Assembly (NCBI RefSeq): GCF_003864975.1
Contig: NZ_BHGL01000006.1
Coordinates: 413,380-477,379, forward strand
Direction of reading: 5' to 3'
DNA: 64,000 nt
DNA from: Sulfuriferula thiophila
GTDB taxonomy: Bacteria > Pseudomonadota > Gammaproteobacteria > Burkholderiales > Sulfuriferulaceae
The position numbers and the translations under genes were made by a program. The stretch's first letter is position 1. Each line of letters begins with the position of its first letter. Under the pieces are notes generated by a model. It saw nothing but the letters and a program-made list of their open reading frames with translations. It ran no database searches and was not told the origin of the DNA. Positions 52,579-62,314 of this stretch are shown one piece after another.

Positions 52579-53361
52579 ATGATACGTTCATTATGGATAG
52601 CCAGAACCGGCCTTGATGCCCAGCAAACACAGATGGACGTGATTGCTAATAACCTCGCTAACGTCAGCACCAATGGTTTCAAACGCTCGCGCGCGGTATT
52701 CGAAGATTTGCTGTACCAGACCATGCGTCAGCCTGGTGCGCAGTCATCCCAGCAAACCCAGCTTCCTTCAGGATTGCAGGTCGGTACCGGGGTAAGACCC
52801 GTTGCGACAGAACGTATCTTTACCCAGGGCAATTTGCAGCAAACGGGTAATGATAAGGACGTGGCTGTGCAAGGCGCCGGTTTCTTCCAGGTGCTGTTGC
52901 CAGATGGCACAACTGCCTATACGCGTGATGGTTCATTTCAAGTTGATAATCAGGGCCAGCTAGTGACTTCCAGTGGTTTTGTGGTGCAACCGGCCATTAC
53001 TATACCGGCTAATGCACAGTCCCTAACGATAGGGCGTGACGGTACAGTATCGGTAACGCAGCCGGGTGTTACTGCGCCGGTTCAAGTCGGTTCATTGCAA
53101 CTGGCTACATTCATCAATTCGGCTGGACTGGAAAGTCGAGGCGAGAACCTGTTTGTCGAAACAGCCGCATCGGGTAGTCCGAGCACGAATACTCCGGGCA
53201 CAAATGGTGCCGGGCTGGTCAATCAAGGTTACGTTGAAACCTCCAATGTGAATGTGGCCGAGGAGTTGGTAAATATGATACAGACGCAGCGTGCTTACGA
53301 GATTAACAGTAAAGCGATTACAACATCTGACCAGATGTTGCAAAAACTGACACAGCTTTGA
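52579..53361 (+). CDS. flgG: Flagellar distal rod protein FlgG
   Basis: The 260-residue protein starts [20 protein letters not shown] and ends [20 protein letters not shown], with [10 protein letters not shown] at the C-terminus, all diagnostic of FlgG. It makes the distal rod. It is 52 bases from flgF. Confidence 0.97.
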   Translation: MIRSLWIARTGLDAQQTQMDVIANNLANVSTNGFKRSRAVFEDLLYQTMRQPGAQSSQQTQLPSGLQVGTGVRPVATERIFTQGNLQQTGNDKDVAVQGAGFFQVLLPDGTTAYTRDGSFQVDNQGQLVTSSGFVVQPAITIPANAQSLTIGRDGTVSVTQPGVTAPVQVGSLQLATFINSAGLESRGENLFVETAASGSPSTNTPGTNGAGLVNQGYVETSNVNVAEELVNMIQTQRAYEINSKAITTSDQMLQKLTQL

Positions 53362-53377
53362 TCGACTTGAGCGCACG

Positions 53378-54040
53378 ATGAAAACGATCACGATACTGAT
53401 GGGGATGCTCTCGCTACTAGCGGGCTGTGCAGTTGTGCCTGATAGTATCGTTCAACAACCCATGACGGCAAAGCCACTGCCGGTGACTGCCGCACAATCC
53501 AATAACGGTGCTATTTATCAGGCGAATGCCTATCGGCCTTTGTTTGAAGACCGGCGTGCACGTCTTATCGGCGATACACTTACCATTACCATCAGTGAAA
53601 AAACCAGTGCTGGTAAAGCGGCATCCAGCTCCGGCAGTAAATCAGGCAGTATAAGCTCAAGCATACCAACCATATTCGGGTTGCCATTCAAAACATTGCA
53701 AGGCATGTCGGTCTCAGCGAATTCGTCTGGTAAAAATGCAGATACAGATGCGCTGTCAGCCACGAATAATTTCACCAGTACTTTGACAGTTACCGTGGTC
53801 GACGTGTTGGCAAATGGAAACCTGGTTGTGAGCGGTGAAAAGCAGGTAGCGTTGGATAAGGGCGTCGAGTATGTGCGTTTTTCAGGCGTAGTGAGTCCAG
53901 ATACGATACAGGCCGGAAATGTGGTGTCTTCTACGCAAGTTGCCGATGCGCGTATTGAATACCGTACTAATAGCCGTATTGATAAAGCAGTGGCTATGGC
54001 GTGGATGGCACGTTTTTTCTTGAATGTATTACCTTTCTGA
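53378..54040 (+). CDS. flgH: Flagellar L-ring lipoprotein FlgH
   Basis: A lipobox LLAGC ends the signal peptide. The protein has the FlgH motifs YRPLFEDRRARLIGDTLTIT and VLANGNLVVSGEKQVALDKG, then FSGVVSPDTIQAGN. It forms the outer-membrane L ring. Its C-terminus (RFFLNVLPF) is typical. The next gene starts 16 bases downstream. Confidence 0.96.
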   Translation: MKTITILMGMLSLLAGCAVVPDSIVQQPMTAKPLPVTAAQSNNGAIYQANAYRPLFEDRRARLIGDTLTITISEKTSAGKAASSSGSKSGSISSSIPTIFGLPFKTLQGMSVSANSSGKNADTDALSATNNFTSTLTVTVVDVLANGNLVVSGEKQVALDKGVEYVRFSGVVSPDTIQAGNVVSSTQVADARIEYRTNSRIDKAVAMAWMARFFLNVLPF

Positions 54041-54056
54041 CGATAGTGAGATCATC

Positions 54057-55169
54057 ATGACATCATGGAAATTATCGTTATCTCTGGCACTTGTTCTGTT
54101 GACTTCGTTGATGACAGGCATTGCACAGGCCGAACGTTTGAAGGATCTGGCGAGCGTACAGGGTGTGCGTCAGAACCAGTTGATAGGTTATGGACTGGTA
54201 GTCGGACTGGATGGCAGCGGTGACCAGACTACGCAAACGCCATTTACCGTGCAGAGTGTAGCGAGCATGCTGAAAGGGATGGGGGTGAATCTGCCACCGG
54301 GCACTACGCTGCAATTAAAGAACGTTGCCGCTGTGATGGTGACTTCATCGTTACCGGCTTTTGCCCAGCCAGGCCAGTTGCTGGATGTGACTGTGTCATC
54401 CATGGGTAACGCCAAGAGCATACGGGGTGGTACATTATTAATGACACCGTTAAAGGGTGCAGATGGCCAGATATATGCAATGGCGCAGGGTAATGTGCTG
54501 GTAAGTGGCGCAGGTGCGGCTGTGAATGGTGCAAAGGCGCAGGTTAATCATTTGAGTGTGGGGCGGATTTCCTCGGGTGCAACGGTAGAGCGTGCAGTAG
54601 TGAGTGTATTAGGCCAGGATAATGTGATTCGTCTGGAATTGAATGACACCGATTTTTCGACTGCCAGCAGGGTGGTGGACGCCATTAATCAGCATTTTGG
54701 TAATGGTACTGCAGCCGCTTTAGATGGGCGTGTGATTCAGGTACGGACGCCGATTGGCAGTAACGACAGGGTTGCGTTTTTAGGTGCGCTGGAAAGTATT
54801 AGTGTTAATCCTGCACAAACTGCCGCCAAAGTGATCATGAATGCGCGCACTGGTTCGATTGTGATGAATCAGGCCGTTATGCTGGATCCATGTGCGGTAT
54901 CGCATGGCAATTTGTCGGTCGTGATCAAGAACGAAACAGCAGTTAGTCAGCCCGCTCCGTTCTCAAAAGGCAAAACAGTCATTACCCAGACTCCGCAAAT
55001 AGAGATCAAAAGCGAGCCGGGGCAGATGATGCTGGTTAAAGGTGGCGCCTCACTGTCGGATGTGGTTAAGGCGCTCAATTCGATTGGTGCTACACCACAG
55101 GATTTGCTGGCCATTCTCCAGGCGATGAAGTCGTCGGGCGCTTTGCGGGCCGAACTGGAAATTATCTGA
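54057..55169 (+). CDS. flgI: Flagellar P-ring protein FlgI
   Basis: From the ATG at 54057 the 370-residue protein has a signal peptide (about 1-22) and FlgI motifs: ERLKDLASVQGVRQNQLIGY, GLVVGLDGSGDQT, LKNVAAVMVTSSLPAFAQPG and LNSIGATPQDLLAILQAMK. It forms the periplasmic P ring. A longer frame from 54024 would overlap flgH and lacks a signal at its very N-terminus. Confidence 0.96.
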   Translation: MTSWKLSLSLALVLLTSLMTGIAQAERLKDLASVQGVRQNQLIGYGLVVGLDGSGDQTTQTPFTVQSVASMLKGMGVNLPPGTTLQLKNVAAVMVTSSLPAFAQPGQLLDVTVSSMGNAKSIRGGTLLMTPLKGADGQIYAMAQGNVLVSGAGAAVNGAKAQVNHLSVGRISSGATVERAVVSVLGQDNVIRLELNDTDFSTASRVVDAINQHFGNGTAAALDGRVIQVRTPIGSNDRVAFLGALESISVNPAQTAAKVIMNARTGSIVMNQAVMLDPCAVSHGNLSVVIKNETAVSQPAPFSKGKTVITQTPQIEIKSEPGQMMLVKGGASLSDVVKALNSIGATPQDLLAILQAMKSSGALRAELEII

Positions 55170-55176
55170 GGTCATT

Positions 55177-56055
55177 ATGATAGGTTCTGCTGACATAACC
55201 AGTAAATTAGCAGCCGACACTCAGGGTCTGGCGGAACTGCGTCGGGCAGCCAAGGAAAACTCGCCTGAAGCCATTAAAACGGTTGCCAAGCAGTTTGAAG
55301 CGGTGTTCATGAATATGATGCTGAAGAGCATGCGTGAAGCGACACCGCAAGATGGCATGTTTGACAATGAGCAAAGCCGTCTGTACACCTCTATGCTTGA
55401 CCAGCAATTGAGCCAGAATATGGCAAGCCGTGGCATAGGTCTTGCCGATGTGTTGGCGCGGCAGTTATCCAGCTTTGGTGGCCCTGCCATACCGCAGACG
55501 CCCATGGTTATGCCGGGCAAGGCCGATGTGCTTGGCAAAGAAACGAGCGGGTCACTGTCAGGCGGTGATTTGGCTAAATCCAGCCAGTCGCAACCTGCGC
55601 ATGTACAGGCATTCCAGAACAAGTTGCAGGCGCACGCCGAGGAGGCTAGTCGTACCACAGGCATTCCGGCCAAATTCATGCTCGGGCAGGCGGCGCTGGA
55701 AAGTGGCTGGGGTCGTAAAGAGATACTCGCAGCGAATGGTACGACCAGTCACAATTTATTCGGCATCAAGGCTGGCTCATCATGGCACGGTAAAACCGTC
55801 GATTCAGTGACAACAGAGTATGTGGATGGTGTTGCGCAAAGACGAGTGGAAAAATTTCGGGCTTACGATAGTTATGCGGACTCCTTCCGCGACTACGCAA
55901 ATTTATTGCGGAGCAATCCGCGCTATCAGGGTGTGATTGCGAATGCGCATGACGTCTATGGATTTGCACACGGCTTGCAACGAGCCGGTTATGCAACCGA
56001 CCCTAATTATGCAGACAAATTGACCAAAATCATTAATCAATCACTATCAGCCTGA
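55177..56055 (+). CDS. flgJ: Flagellar rod cap/muramidase FlgJ
   Basis: The N-terminal part (KTVAKQFEAVFMNMMLKSM, DGMFDNEQSRLYTSMLDQQL) is the rod-cap domain; residues about 150-292 form a GH73-like peptidoglycan hydrolase with ALESGWGRKEIL (catalytic Glu) and HNLFGIKAG. It opens the cell wall for the rod. It lies seven bases after flgI. Confidence 0.96.
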   Translation: MIGSADITSKLAADTQGLAELRRAAKENSPEAIKTVAKQFEAVFMNMMLKSMREATPQDGMFDNEQSRLYTSMLDQQLSQNMASRGIGLADVLARQLSSFGGPAIPQTPMVMPGKADVLGKETSGSLSGGDLAKSSQSQPAHVQAFQNKLQAHAEEASRTTGIPAKFMLGQAALESGWGRKEILAANGTTSHNLFGIKAGSSWHGKTVDSVTTEYVDGVAQRRVEKFRAYDSYADSFRDYANLLRSNPRYQGVIANAHDVYGFAHGLQRAGYATDPNYADKLTKIINQSLSA

Positions 56056-56060
56056 TTCAT

Positions 56061-56087
56061 TAAAGTTTGTTCTGCATTTGCCGCTAA
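56061..56087 (+). promoter_or_regulatory. Sigma-28 (FliA) promoter of flgKL
   Basis: TAAAGTTT, an 11-base spacer and GCCGCTAA match 15 of 16 consensus positions of TAAAGTTT-N11-GCCGATAA. It lies 28 bases upstream of the flgK start, inside the flgJ-flgK gap. It would give late transcription of the hook-filament junction genes. Confidence 0.85.
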
Positions 56088-56115
56088 CCTAAGTAACGTC
56101 TTAGAGTAAACTATC

Positions 56116-58056
56116 ATGGCCACTAATATTCTTAGTATCGGACAAAGCGCACTGGCTGCAGCCCAAATCGGGATCAGCACGACCGGGCATAATATCGCTA
56201 ACGCCTCAACGCCAGGTTACAGTCGACAAACAGTCATTCAGGGTGCTGCCACGGCGCAGGACTTTGGTTATGGATTTGTGGGTCAGGGTGTTGACGTTAC
56301 CAGCATACAGCGAATTTATTCTGATTTTCAGGCTACGCAGGTCAATAATACGCAGAGTACGGCGAGCAGCCTGAACAGCTATTACACGCAGATTTCGCAA
56401 GTGAATAATATGCTGGCGGATTCGACATCCGGGTTGTCGCCAACTTTGCAGAGCTTCTTTAAAGGTATTCAGGATTTAGCCTCTAATCCTTCTTCAGCGG
56501 CATCCCGTCAATCTGCTTTGTCATCAGCCAGTGCGCTGGCTTCTCGTTTTCAAAGTATGGGGGCGCAGTTGAGTGAGTTGCGCCAGGGCGTTAATAATCA
56601 GGTAATTACTGGTGTCTCCACGATTAATTCATTAGCTACGCAAATTTCGCAGCTAAACGATAATATTGCCCTTGCGCAGGGTACCGGGCAGCCGCCGAAT
56701 GATTTGATGGATCAGCGCGATCAGTTAGTGGCTGATTTAAGTAAGCAAATTAAAGTCACGGTGGTGAAGCAGAGCGACAATAAATACAACGTATTTATCG
56801 GGAATGGGCAACCGCTGGTTGTTGGTTCCCAGGCATATAATCTGACCACGGCGACTTCCCCTACAGATCCAAGCAAAATCGAAGTTGCCTATAATGCAAA
56901 GGGCAAAACCGTTATTCTGGATAGCTCGGCCCTCTCGGGTGGAGCGTTAGGTGGCTTGCTTGATTTCCGTAGCCAAACTCTGGATCCTGCGCAGAATGCA
57001 TTGGGCCGGATCGCAATCGGTCTGGCCACAACATTTAATGCCCAGCATCGACTTGGCCAAGATCTGAATGGTAATCCCGGGGGCGATTTCTTCTCTGTCG
57101 GCATTCCAACAGTAACAGCCAGCACCGCTAATACAGGTACGGGAGCGGTGACTTCAGCTATTACTGATGTCAGTAAATTGACGACGAGTGATTACCGTTT
57201 GAAATATGATGGTACCAATTACTCTGTCACTCGTGTGTCTGATGGTGCCGTAACAACGTTTACTACTTTTCCGCAAACCATAGATGGTGTTTCATTTAAT
57301 CTGACCGGCACGCCTGCAACTAACGATAATTTTCTGATACGGCCGACTTCGACGGGTGCAACTGCTTTTGGTTTGAGCATAACCGATACGAGCCAGATTG
57401 CCGCCGCTGCACCTATTGTAACTGCGGCGCCTATTGCTAATTTGGGCACAGGCAAGATCAGTGCGGGTAGTGTAGACAGTACCTATCTGGCGTCGCCGTT
57501 AACTGCCGGTACGCCTGTTACATTGACCTATGCATCGGGTACTAATGAGTTGACGGGTTTTCCAGCCACGCAAGCGGTGACGGTTACCAATAATGGTACG
57601 ACGACTACGTTCGCAGCTGGTGCGCCAGTGACCTACACTGCTGGGGCGACTATCAGTTTTGGCGGTATTAGTTTTACATTGAGTGGCACACCTTCTAACA
57701 GTGACACGTTTACTGTCGGTGTAAATACCGGCGGTGTCGGTGATAATCGTAATGCTGTGTTGTTAGGCGCATTGCAAACCACGAATACGTTGGTAGGTGG
57801 TACGGCTAGCTATCAAGGCGCATTTTCACAGTTTGTGGCTTTGGTTGGAAATAAAACGAATGAATTAAATGTGACCAGTACGGCTGAAGGTCAGACATTA
57901 ACGAATTTGGTGAATGCGCAACAGGCGACATCCGGTGTGAATCTGGATGAAGAAGCAACCAATTTGCTGCGTTATCAGCAGGCCTACCAGGCCGCCGGAA
58001 AAGTGATGCAACTGGCTAGCCAGTTATTTAATGTGTTGTTGACTATTGGTCAGTAA
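56116..58056 (+). CDS. flgK: Hook-filament junction protein FlgK (HAP1)
   Basis: The 646-residue protein starts LSIGQSALAAAQIGISTTGH with NIANASTPGYSRQT, and ends GVNLDEEATNLLRYQQAYQA and LFNVLLTIGQ, the classical FlgK ends. The middle contains an extended Thr-rich insert (about 330-550). A sigma-28 promoter precedes it. flgL follows 12 bases later. Confidence 0.96.
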   Translation: MATNILSIGQSALAAAQIGISTTGHNIANASTPGYSRQTVIQGAATAQDFGYGFVGQGVDVTSIQRIYSDFQATQVNNTQSTASSLNSYYTQISQVNNMLADSTSGLSPTLQSFFKGIQDLASNPSSAASRQSALSSASALASRFQSMGAQLSELRQGVNNQVITGVSTINSLATQISQLNDNIALAQGTGQPPNDLMDQRDQLVADLSKQIKVTVVKQSDNKYNVFIGNGQPLVVGSQAYNLTTATSPTDPSKIEVAYNAKGKTVILDSSALSGGALGGLLDFRSQTLDPAQNALGRIAIGLATTFNAQHRLGQDLNGNPGGDFFSVGIPTVTASTANTGTGAVTSAITDVSKLTTSDYRLKYDGTNYSVTRVSDGAVTTFTTFPQTIDGVSFNLTGTPATNDNFLIRPTSTGATAFGLSITDTSQIAAAAPIVTAAPIANLGTGKISAGSVDSTYLASPLTAGTPVTLTYASGTNELTGFPATQAVTVTNNGTTTTFAAGAPVTYTAGATISFGGISFTLSGTPSNSDTFTVGVNTGGVGDNRNAVLLGALQTTNTLVGGTASYQGAFSQFVALVGNKTNELNVTSTAEGQTLTNLVNAQQATSGVNLDEEATNLLRYQQAYQAAGKVMQLASQLFNVLLTIGQ

Positions 58057-58068
58057 CAGGAGGTAATT

Positions 58069-59001
58069 ATGCGTATCAGTACTAGTGCTTTATACGATCA
58101 GGGCTCAAGCAAAATCAGCGATTTGCAAAGTGCGTTAAATAACACGCAGATGCAAATTTCCGCTGGTAAAAGTATTTTGACACCGGCGGATAATCCGATT
58201 GCGGCAGCCCAGGTGCTGGATGTGACGCAGTCCCAATCGGTTAACGCGCAATTTGCTGTTAATCGTCAATCTGCGACAAATTCATTAACCATGGTAGATG
58301 GCGTTTTATCGACAGCCACAGACTTGTTGCAAAGCCTGAAGACATTAACCGTAAGCGCAGGTGTTCCTGGATTATCCAGCGCCGCACGTGGGGCGATTGC
58401 TGTTCAGTTTCGTGCCGGTTTCGATAATCTGATGTCATTAGCCAATTCCACTGATGGTACCGGGAAATATCTGTTTGGCGGTTATCATACAGCTACGCCA
58501 CCCTTTGTAAAAACGAGTACTGTCGTAGGCGGCGTTACGGTTACTGGTGCGCAATACGTAGGCGATCAGGGGCAAACACAGTTGCAAGTAGATAGTTCGC
58601 GGCAAATTGCCATCAGTGAATCAGGGCCGGGAATTTTTCAAACAGGTACGCAAGACATTTTCAAAACACTGGATAATTTTGCAACAATTCTGGAAAACCC
58701 AGCCAGTACAGACGCTAATATTTTGTCTGGATTGCAAACAGCAAATACGAATATTGGCGCAAGCCTGGACAATGTTTTAACAGCGCGCGCTTCAACCGGT
58801 TCTAAACTCAATGAGCTGGATGCGTTGAATAGTTACGGTTCTGATCGTGACATACAGTACAGTCAGACCTTGTCAAAGCTACAGGATTTGGATTATGCTA
58901 AGGCCATAACCAAGTTCTCGCAGCAGCAGACCACTTTGCAAGCTGCTCAACAATCCTTTGTAAAAATGTCGGGTTTGTCTTTGTTTAATTATATTAATTA
59001 A
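58069..59001 (+). CDS. flgL: Hook-filament junction protein FlgL (HAP3)
   Basis: The 310-residue flagellin-like protein starts RISTSALYDQGSSKISDLQS, with LTPADNPIAAAQVLDVTQSQ, and ends ITKFSQQQTTLQAAQQSFVK and MSGLSLFNYI. It joins the hook to the filament. AGGAGG lies before the ATG. It ends the flg block. Confidence 0.95.
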   Translation: MRISTSALYDQGSSKISDLQSALNNTQMQISAGKSILTPADNPIAAAQVLDVTQSQSVNAQFAVNRQSATNSLTMVDGVLSTATDLLQSLKTLTVSAGVPGLSSAARGAIAVQFRAGFDNLMSLANSTDGTGKYLFGGYHTATPPFVKTSTVVGGVTVTGAQYVGDQGQTQLQVDSSRQIAISESGPGIFQTGTQDIFKTLDNFATILENPASTDANILSGLQTANTNIGASLDNVLTARASTGSKLNELDALNSYGSDRDIQYSQTLSKLQDLDYAKAITKFSQQQTTLQAAQQSFVKMSGLSLFNYIN

Positions 59002-59115
59002 TGTAGAAGATAAGTTCGTTATAAGATAATAATTAATATAACAATATTTTCCAAGTAATTGTATTTGTGCAGTTAGTAAGCTATTTTTACTTGGATGAGA
59101 CCGCTGGGGGCGACT

Positions 59116-59649
59116 ATGCAGAAAAAGCAAACCATGGGCTCACAGTTACAGCAGTTGTTAGCAACCGTTTCTACGCATGGTAATCAACATGTGTGCGAAA
59201 TTGAGCGGGATTTAGCTCAAACCAATATGCTGCTAGATGAGGCTGTTCGAAAACTTGGGAATAGTTTTTTAGCTATTCACCAAGGCTTGACATCGTATCA
59301 AAACTTAACAACGAACATACCCGATGCCGGGCTGGCTGATCAGTTGGCGACACTTCAAACAGAAATCAACCAGCATATCAATGCAGCCGTTACGGGACTG
59401 CAGTTTCAGGACATGACCAGTCAGCTTATCAACAAAATGACTAAACACATCGCTGAACTCCACGATGTTTTTGCGGTTATGGACCGGTCTGATCGTCAAA
59501 TACCCGCGGTCGCTGAAGATGCTGTTATTGTGGAAATTCTCAATAATATGAATACTGACCTTGAACGACAGCAGTTGGTTTTTGATGATCTGTCACGCAA
59601 AATTGTGTCGCAGCGCCATCTTGAAAGTGGCGATATAGAATTGTTTTAA
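59116..59649 (+). CDS. CheZ-like chemotaxis protein (putative CheY-P phosphatase)
   Basis: The 177-residue protein is almost wholly helical. It holds GLQFQDMTSQLINKM, in which Asp99 and Gln103 have the same four-residue spacing as the catalytic Asp143/Gln147 of Escherichia coli CheZ (FQDLTGQ). It ends in an acidic stretch, SGDIELF, which recalls the CheY-binding tail of CheZ. The gene sits directly before cheY. The GGGGG site supports the ATG at 59116 over 59095. Overall similarity is low, so this is a hypothesis; a different FQD-motif helical protein is the alternative. Confidence 0.65.
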   Translation: MQKKQTMGSQLQQLLATVSTHGNQHVCEIERDLAQTNMLLDEAVRKLGNSFLAIHQGLTSYQNLTTNIPDAGLADQLATLQTEINQHINAAVTGLQFQDMTSQLINKMTKHIAELHDVFAVMDRSDRQIPAVAEDAVIVEILNNMNTDLERQQLVFDDLSRKIVSQRHLESGDIELF

Positions 59650-59652
59650 ATC

Positions 59653-59677
59653 ACGCAACGCTTAGCAATTGTTGCGT
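59653..59677. repeat. Inverted repeat between the CheZ-like gene and cheY
   Basis: Seven-base arms ACGCAAC and GTTGCGT flank an 11-base loop and are followed by TTTG. It begins four bases after the CheZ-like stop. It could attenuate transcription before cheY; the T tract is too short to be sure. Confidence 0.4.
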
Positions 59678-59706
59678 TTGTGAGTATATAAAGTAAAAAG
59701 AGGAAT

Positions 59707-60075
59707 ATGATGGCCAAGACCATATTAGCAGTTGATGATTCAGGCTCGCTTCGGCAGATGGTGAGCTTTAGTCTAAAAGCAGCTGGATACGATGTGACAG
59801 AGGCCGTTGATGGTCAGGATGGTTTAAATAAAGCTAAACAGCAAACATTCGATTTGGTGCTTACTGACCAGAATATGCCGCGCATGGATGGCTTGACGCT
59901 AATCAAGATGCTACGCGGCATGTCCAACTACCAAAAGGTGCCGATTCTGATGCTGACGACGGAATCCAGTGATGAAATGAAATCTCAGGGACGTGCAGCA
60001 GGTGCAACGGGCTGGTTGGTGAAGCCGTTTGATCCACAGCGACTGACTGACGTGGTTAAAAAAGTAATTGGGTGA
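59707..60075 (+). CDS. cheY: Chemotaxis response regulator CheY
   Basis: The 122-residue protein is a single receiver domain with VDDSGSLRQMV at the start, phosphoacceptor Asp54 in LTDQNMPRMDG, switch threonine in MLTTESS and Lys in VKPFDPQRL. The start SGSLRQM and end are typical of CheY in betaproteobacterial che operons. Phospho-CheY reverses or stops the flagellar motor. Confidence 0.92.
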   Translation: MMAKTILAVDDSGSLRQMVSFSLKAAGYDVTEAVDGQDGLNKAKQQTFDLVLTDQNMPRMDGLTLIKMLRGMSNYQKVPILMLTTESSDEMKSQGRAAGATGWLVKPFDPQRLTDVVKKVIG

Positions 60076-60120
60076 TTTTAGCCTGACTCTGAAATTTATT
60101 TTCATTTAATTTGCATCGAA

Positions 60121-60146
60121 TTTTACCTTATGGAAATCAGGTAAAA
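60121..60146. repeat. Inverted repeat between cheY and cheA
   Basis: Perfect eight-base arms TTTTACCT and AGGTAAAA flank a 10-base loop in the 155-base gap between cheY and cheA. It may be a terminator-like or regulatory structure; no strong T tract follows. The rest of the gap is AT-rich and otherwise featureless. Confidence 0.4.
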
Positions 60147-60230
60147 GGCAGTGTCTTTGTGCAAAAATAATAAATCTTTAGAAATCCCACAAGTAATAAA
60201 GTTCGTAATAAGCAATTTAGGGAGTTGGCA

Positions 60231-62288
60231 ATGACGGTAGATATGAGTCAGTTTTACCAGGTGTTTTTTGACGAAGCTGCAGAGCTGCTGGCAGAAAAAG
60301 AAAGGCTGTTGCTGGATGTCGACATAGCCTCACCGGACTCAGAAGACCTGGATGCCATTTTCCGCACAGCCCATTCCATAAAGGGCGGTGCCGCAACATT
60401 TGGGTTTAACGATATTACGGAAGTGACCCACGTTCTGGAGTCCTTGCTGGATCGTATTCGTAAGGGCGAAATAGCCTTAACGGCAGAGCATGTTGATGCA
60501 TTTCTGGCCGCGAAAGATGTGCTGGAAATGTTAATCAATGGTCATAAAAATGGCAGTGAAGTTGATCATGTGGCTGTTGAGCAGATCAGCAAGCGTTTGA
60601 ATGCATTGTCTGCATTAGGTGCTACGAATGTTGGCACATCTCAGGCAGGGCAAAAAACAGCAATGGTTGAGCCGGTGCCTGCGCTGGCTGACACAGCACT
60701 TTCGTCATCTGCGAACATGCATCATTTTCGTGTCGAACTGCCCGAGACACCTCAGCGAGATATTGATGCCCTGGCCAGTGAGCTAGGTTTGTTAGGGAAT
60801 ATTACTCAGTCTCGCCTGGATGATCAGCGCGTAGTGTTCGAGTTGGATACTGAGAGTAGTGCAGACGATATCGTCGCTATTTGTTCGTTTATTATGGATG
60901 CCAATGCATTAAAAATCACTGATATCACACCTGCCGCAGTGCTAGCCGCACCTGTAGTTGAAGATCCAGGCTATGGTTTTTTTGAGCCCATGCTGACTGA
61001 AATAGCAGCGAAAGAATCTGCCGCCGCGCAAAATGAAATGTTGGCCCAATCAGCGATGGCGTCAGGCGAAGTGGCAGACAAGAAAAATACTAAGCGTGAC
61101 CATGAAAAATCGGGATCAAACAATGCTGAATCGAGCTCCATCCGGGTTAGCATTGAAAAAGTGGATCAGCTAATTAACCTGGTTGGCGAGCTGGTAATTA
61201 CCCAGGCAATGATTGAACAGCGTATAGGCAGTCTGGATCCGATGTTGCACGAAGGTCTGTTAAACAGTGTCGGCCAACTGACACGCAATACCCATGATTT
61301 GCAAGAGTCAGTGATGTCGATACGCATGATGCCTATGGATTATGTGTTTTCGCGCTTTCCGCGCATGGTGCGCGATCTGGCGGGTAAGCTGGGCAAGAAA
61401 ATTGATTTTGTTACTCAGGGTGCAGCCACGGAACTGGATAAAGGCTTGATAGAGCGTATTGTTGATCCGTTGACGCATTTGGTGCGGAACAGCGTGGATC
61501 ATGGTATCGAGTTACCGGAAGTGCGCCGGGCAGCGGGTAAATCTGAGGCGGGCAGGTTAACCCTTGCAGCATCTCATCAGGGTGGAAATATCGTGATTGA
61601 GGTCAGTGATGATGGTGCTGGACTTAATCGGGAGCGTATTCTGGATAAGGCTCAGCAGCAGGGTATTCCCGTCGCTGATAACATGCCCGATGAAGATGTC
61701 TGGCAACTGATCTTTGCTCCTGGATTCTCAACAGCCGAAGCTGTCACCGATATTTCTGGTCGAGGCGTGGGGATGGACGTGGTTAAACGCAACATCACTG
61801 CGATGGGCGGCTCAGTGGAAATTCGCTCTGCGCGTGGATTTGGTTCTACTATGCGGATATCATTACCCTTGACCCTGGCTATATTGGACGGAATGTCGGT
61901 CAAGGTTGGTGAGGAGGTATACATTGTGCCGCTTGCCTATGTAGTTGAATCGTTGCAGCCAGCAACGACAGAACTCAAGGAAGTTGCGGGGCAGGGTAGA
62001 CTGATTAAAGTGCGTGAAGAATACCTGCCATTGATTTATCTTTATGAGCAATTCTCCATAAACCCACGCTATACGGAGCCTTCAGAGGGTATTGTGGTGA
62101 TTTTGGGTATGGATGGCAAAAAAGCGGCCTTGTTCGTTGATAGCCTGGTAGGGCAGCAACAGGTTGTCGTTAAAAATCTGGAGTCCAATTTCCGTAAAGT
62201 GCCGGGGATATCCGGGGCAACAATATTGGGTGATGGTGGCGTATCGTTGATTGTGGATGTGTCAGCAATTATGCGTTCACTTGGATAA
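60231..62288 (+). CDS. cheA: Chemotaxis histidine kinase CheA
   Basis: The 685-residue protein has an Hpt (P1) domain with phospho-His48 in FRTAHSIKGGAATFGF, a region with a ferredoxin-like P2 domain (about 165-235), a P3 dimerisation helix (VSIEKVDQLINLVGELVI), the P4 ATPase (LVRNSVDHGIE, GRGVGMDVV) and a C-terminal CheW-like P5 domain. It phosphorylates CheY. GGGAG lies before the ATG at 60231; a TTG six bases upstream is less likely. Confidence 0.97.
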   Translation: MTVDMSQFYQVFFDEAAELLAEKERLLLDVDIASPDSEDLDAIFRTAHSIKGGAATFGFNDITEVTHVLESLLDRIRKGEIALTAEHVDAFLAAKDVLEMLINGHKNGSEVDHVAVEQISKRLNALSALGATNVGTSQAGQKTAMVEPVPALADTALSSSANMHHFRVELPETPQRDIDALASELGLLGNITQSRLDDQRVVFELDTESSADDIVAICSFIMDANALKITDITPAAVLAAPVVEDPGYGFFEPMLTEIAAKESAAAQNEMLAQSAMASGEVADKKNTKRDHEKSGSNNAESSSIRVSIEKVDQLINLVGELVITQAMIEQRIGSLDPMLHEGLLNSVGQLTRNTHDLQESVMSIRMMPMDYVFSRFPRMVRDLAGKLGKKIDFVTQGAATELDKGLIERIVDPLTHLVRNSVDHGIELPEVRRAAGKSEAGRLTLAASHQGGNIVIEVSDDGAGLNRERILDKAQQQGIPVADNMPDEDVWQLIFAPGFSTAEAVTDISGRGVGMDVVKRNITAMGGSVEIRSARGFGSTMRISLPLTLAILDGMSVKVGEEVYIVPLAYVVESLQPATTELKEVAGQGRLIKVREEYLPLIYLYEQFSINPRYTEPSEGIVVILGMDGKKAALFVDSLVGQQQVVVKNLESNFRKVPGISGATILGDGGVSLIVDVSAIMRSLG

Positions 62289-62314
62289 ATCGTTTAAAGT
62301 TTAAGAGGTAAATC

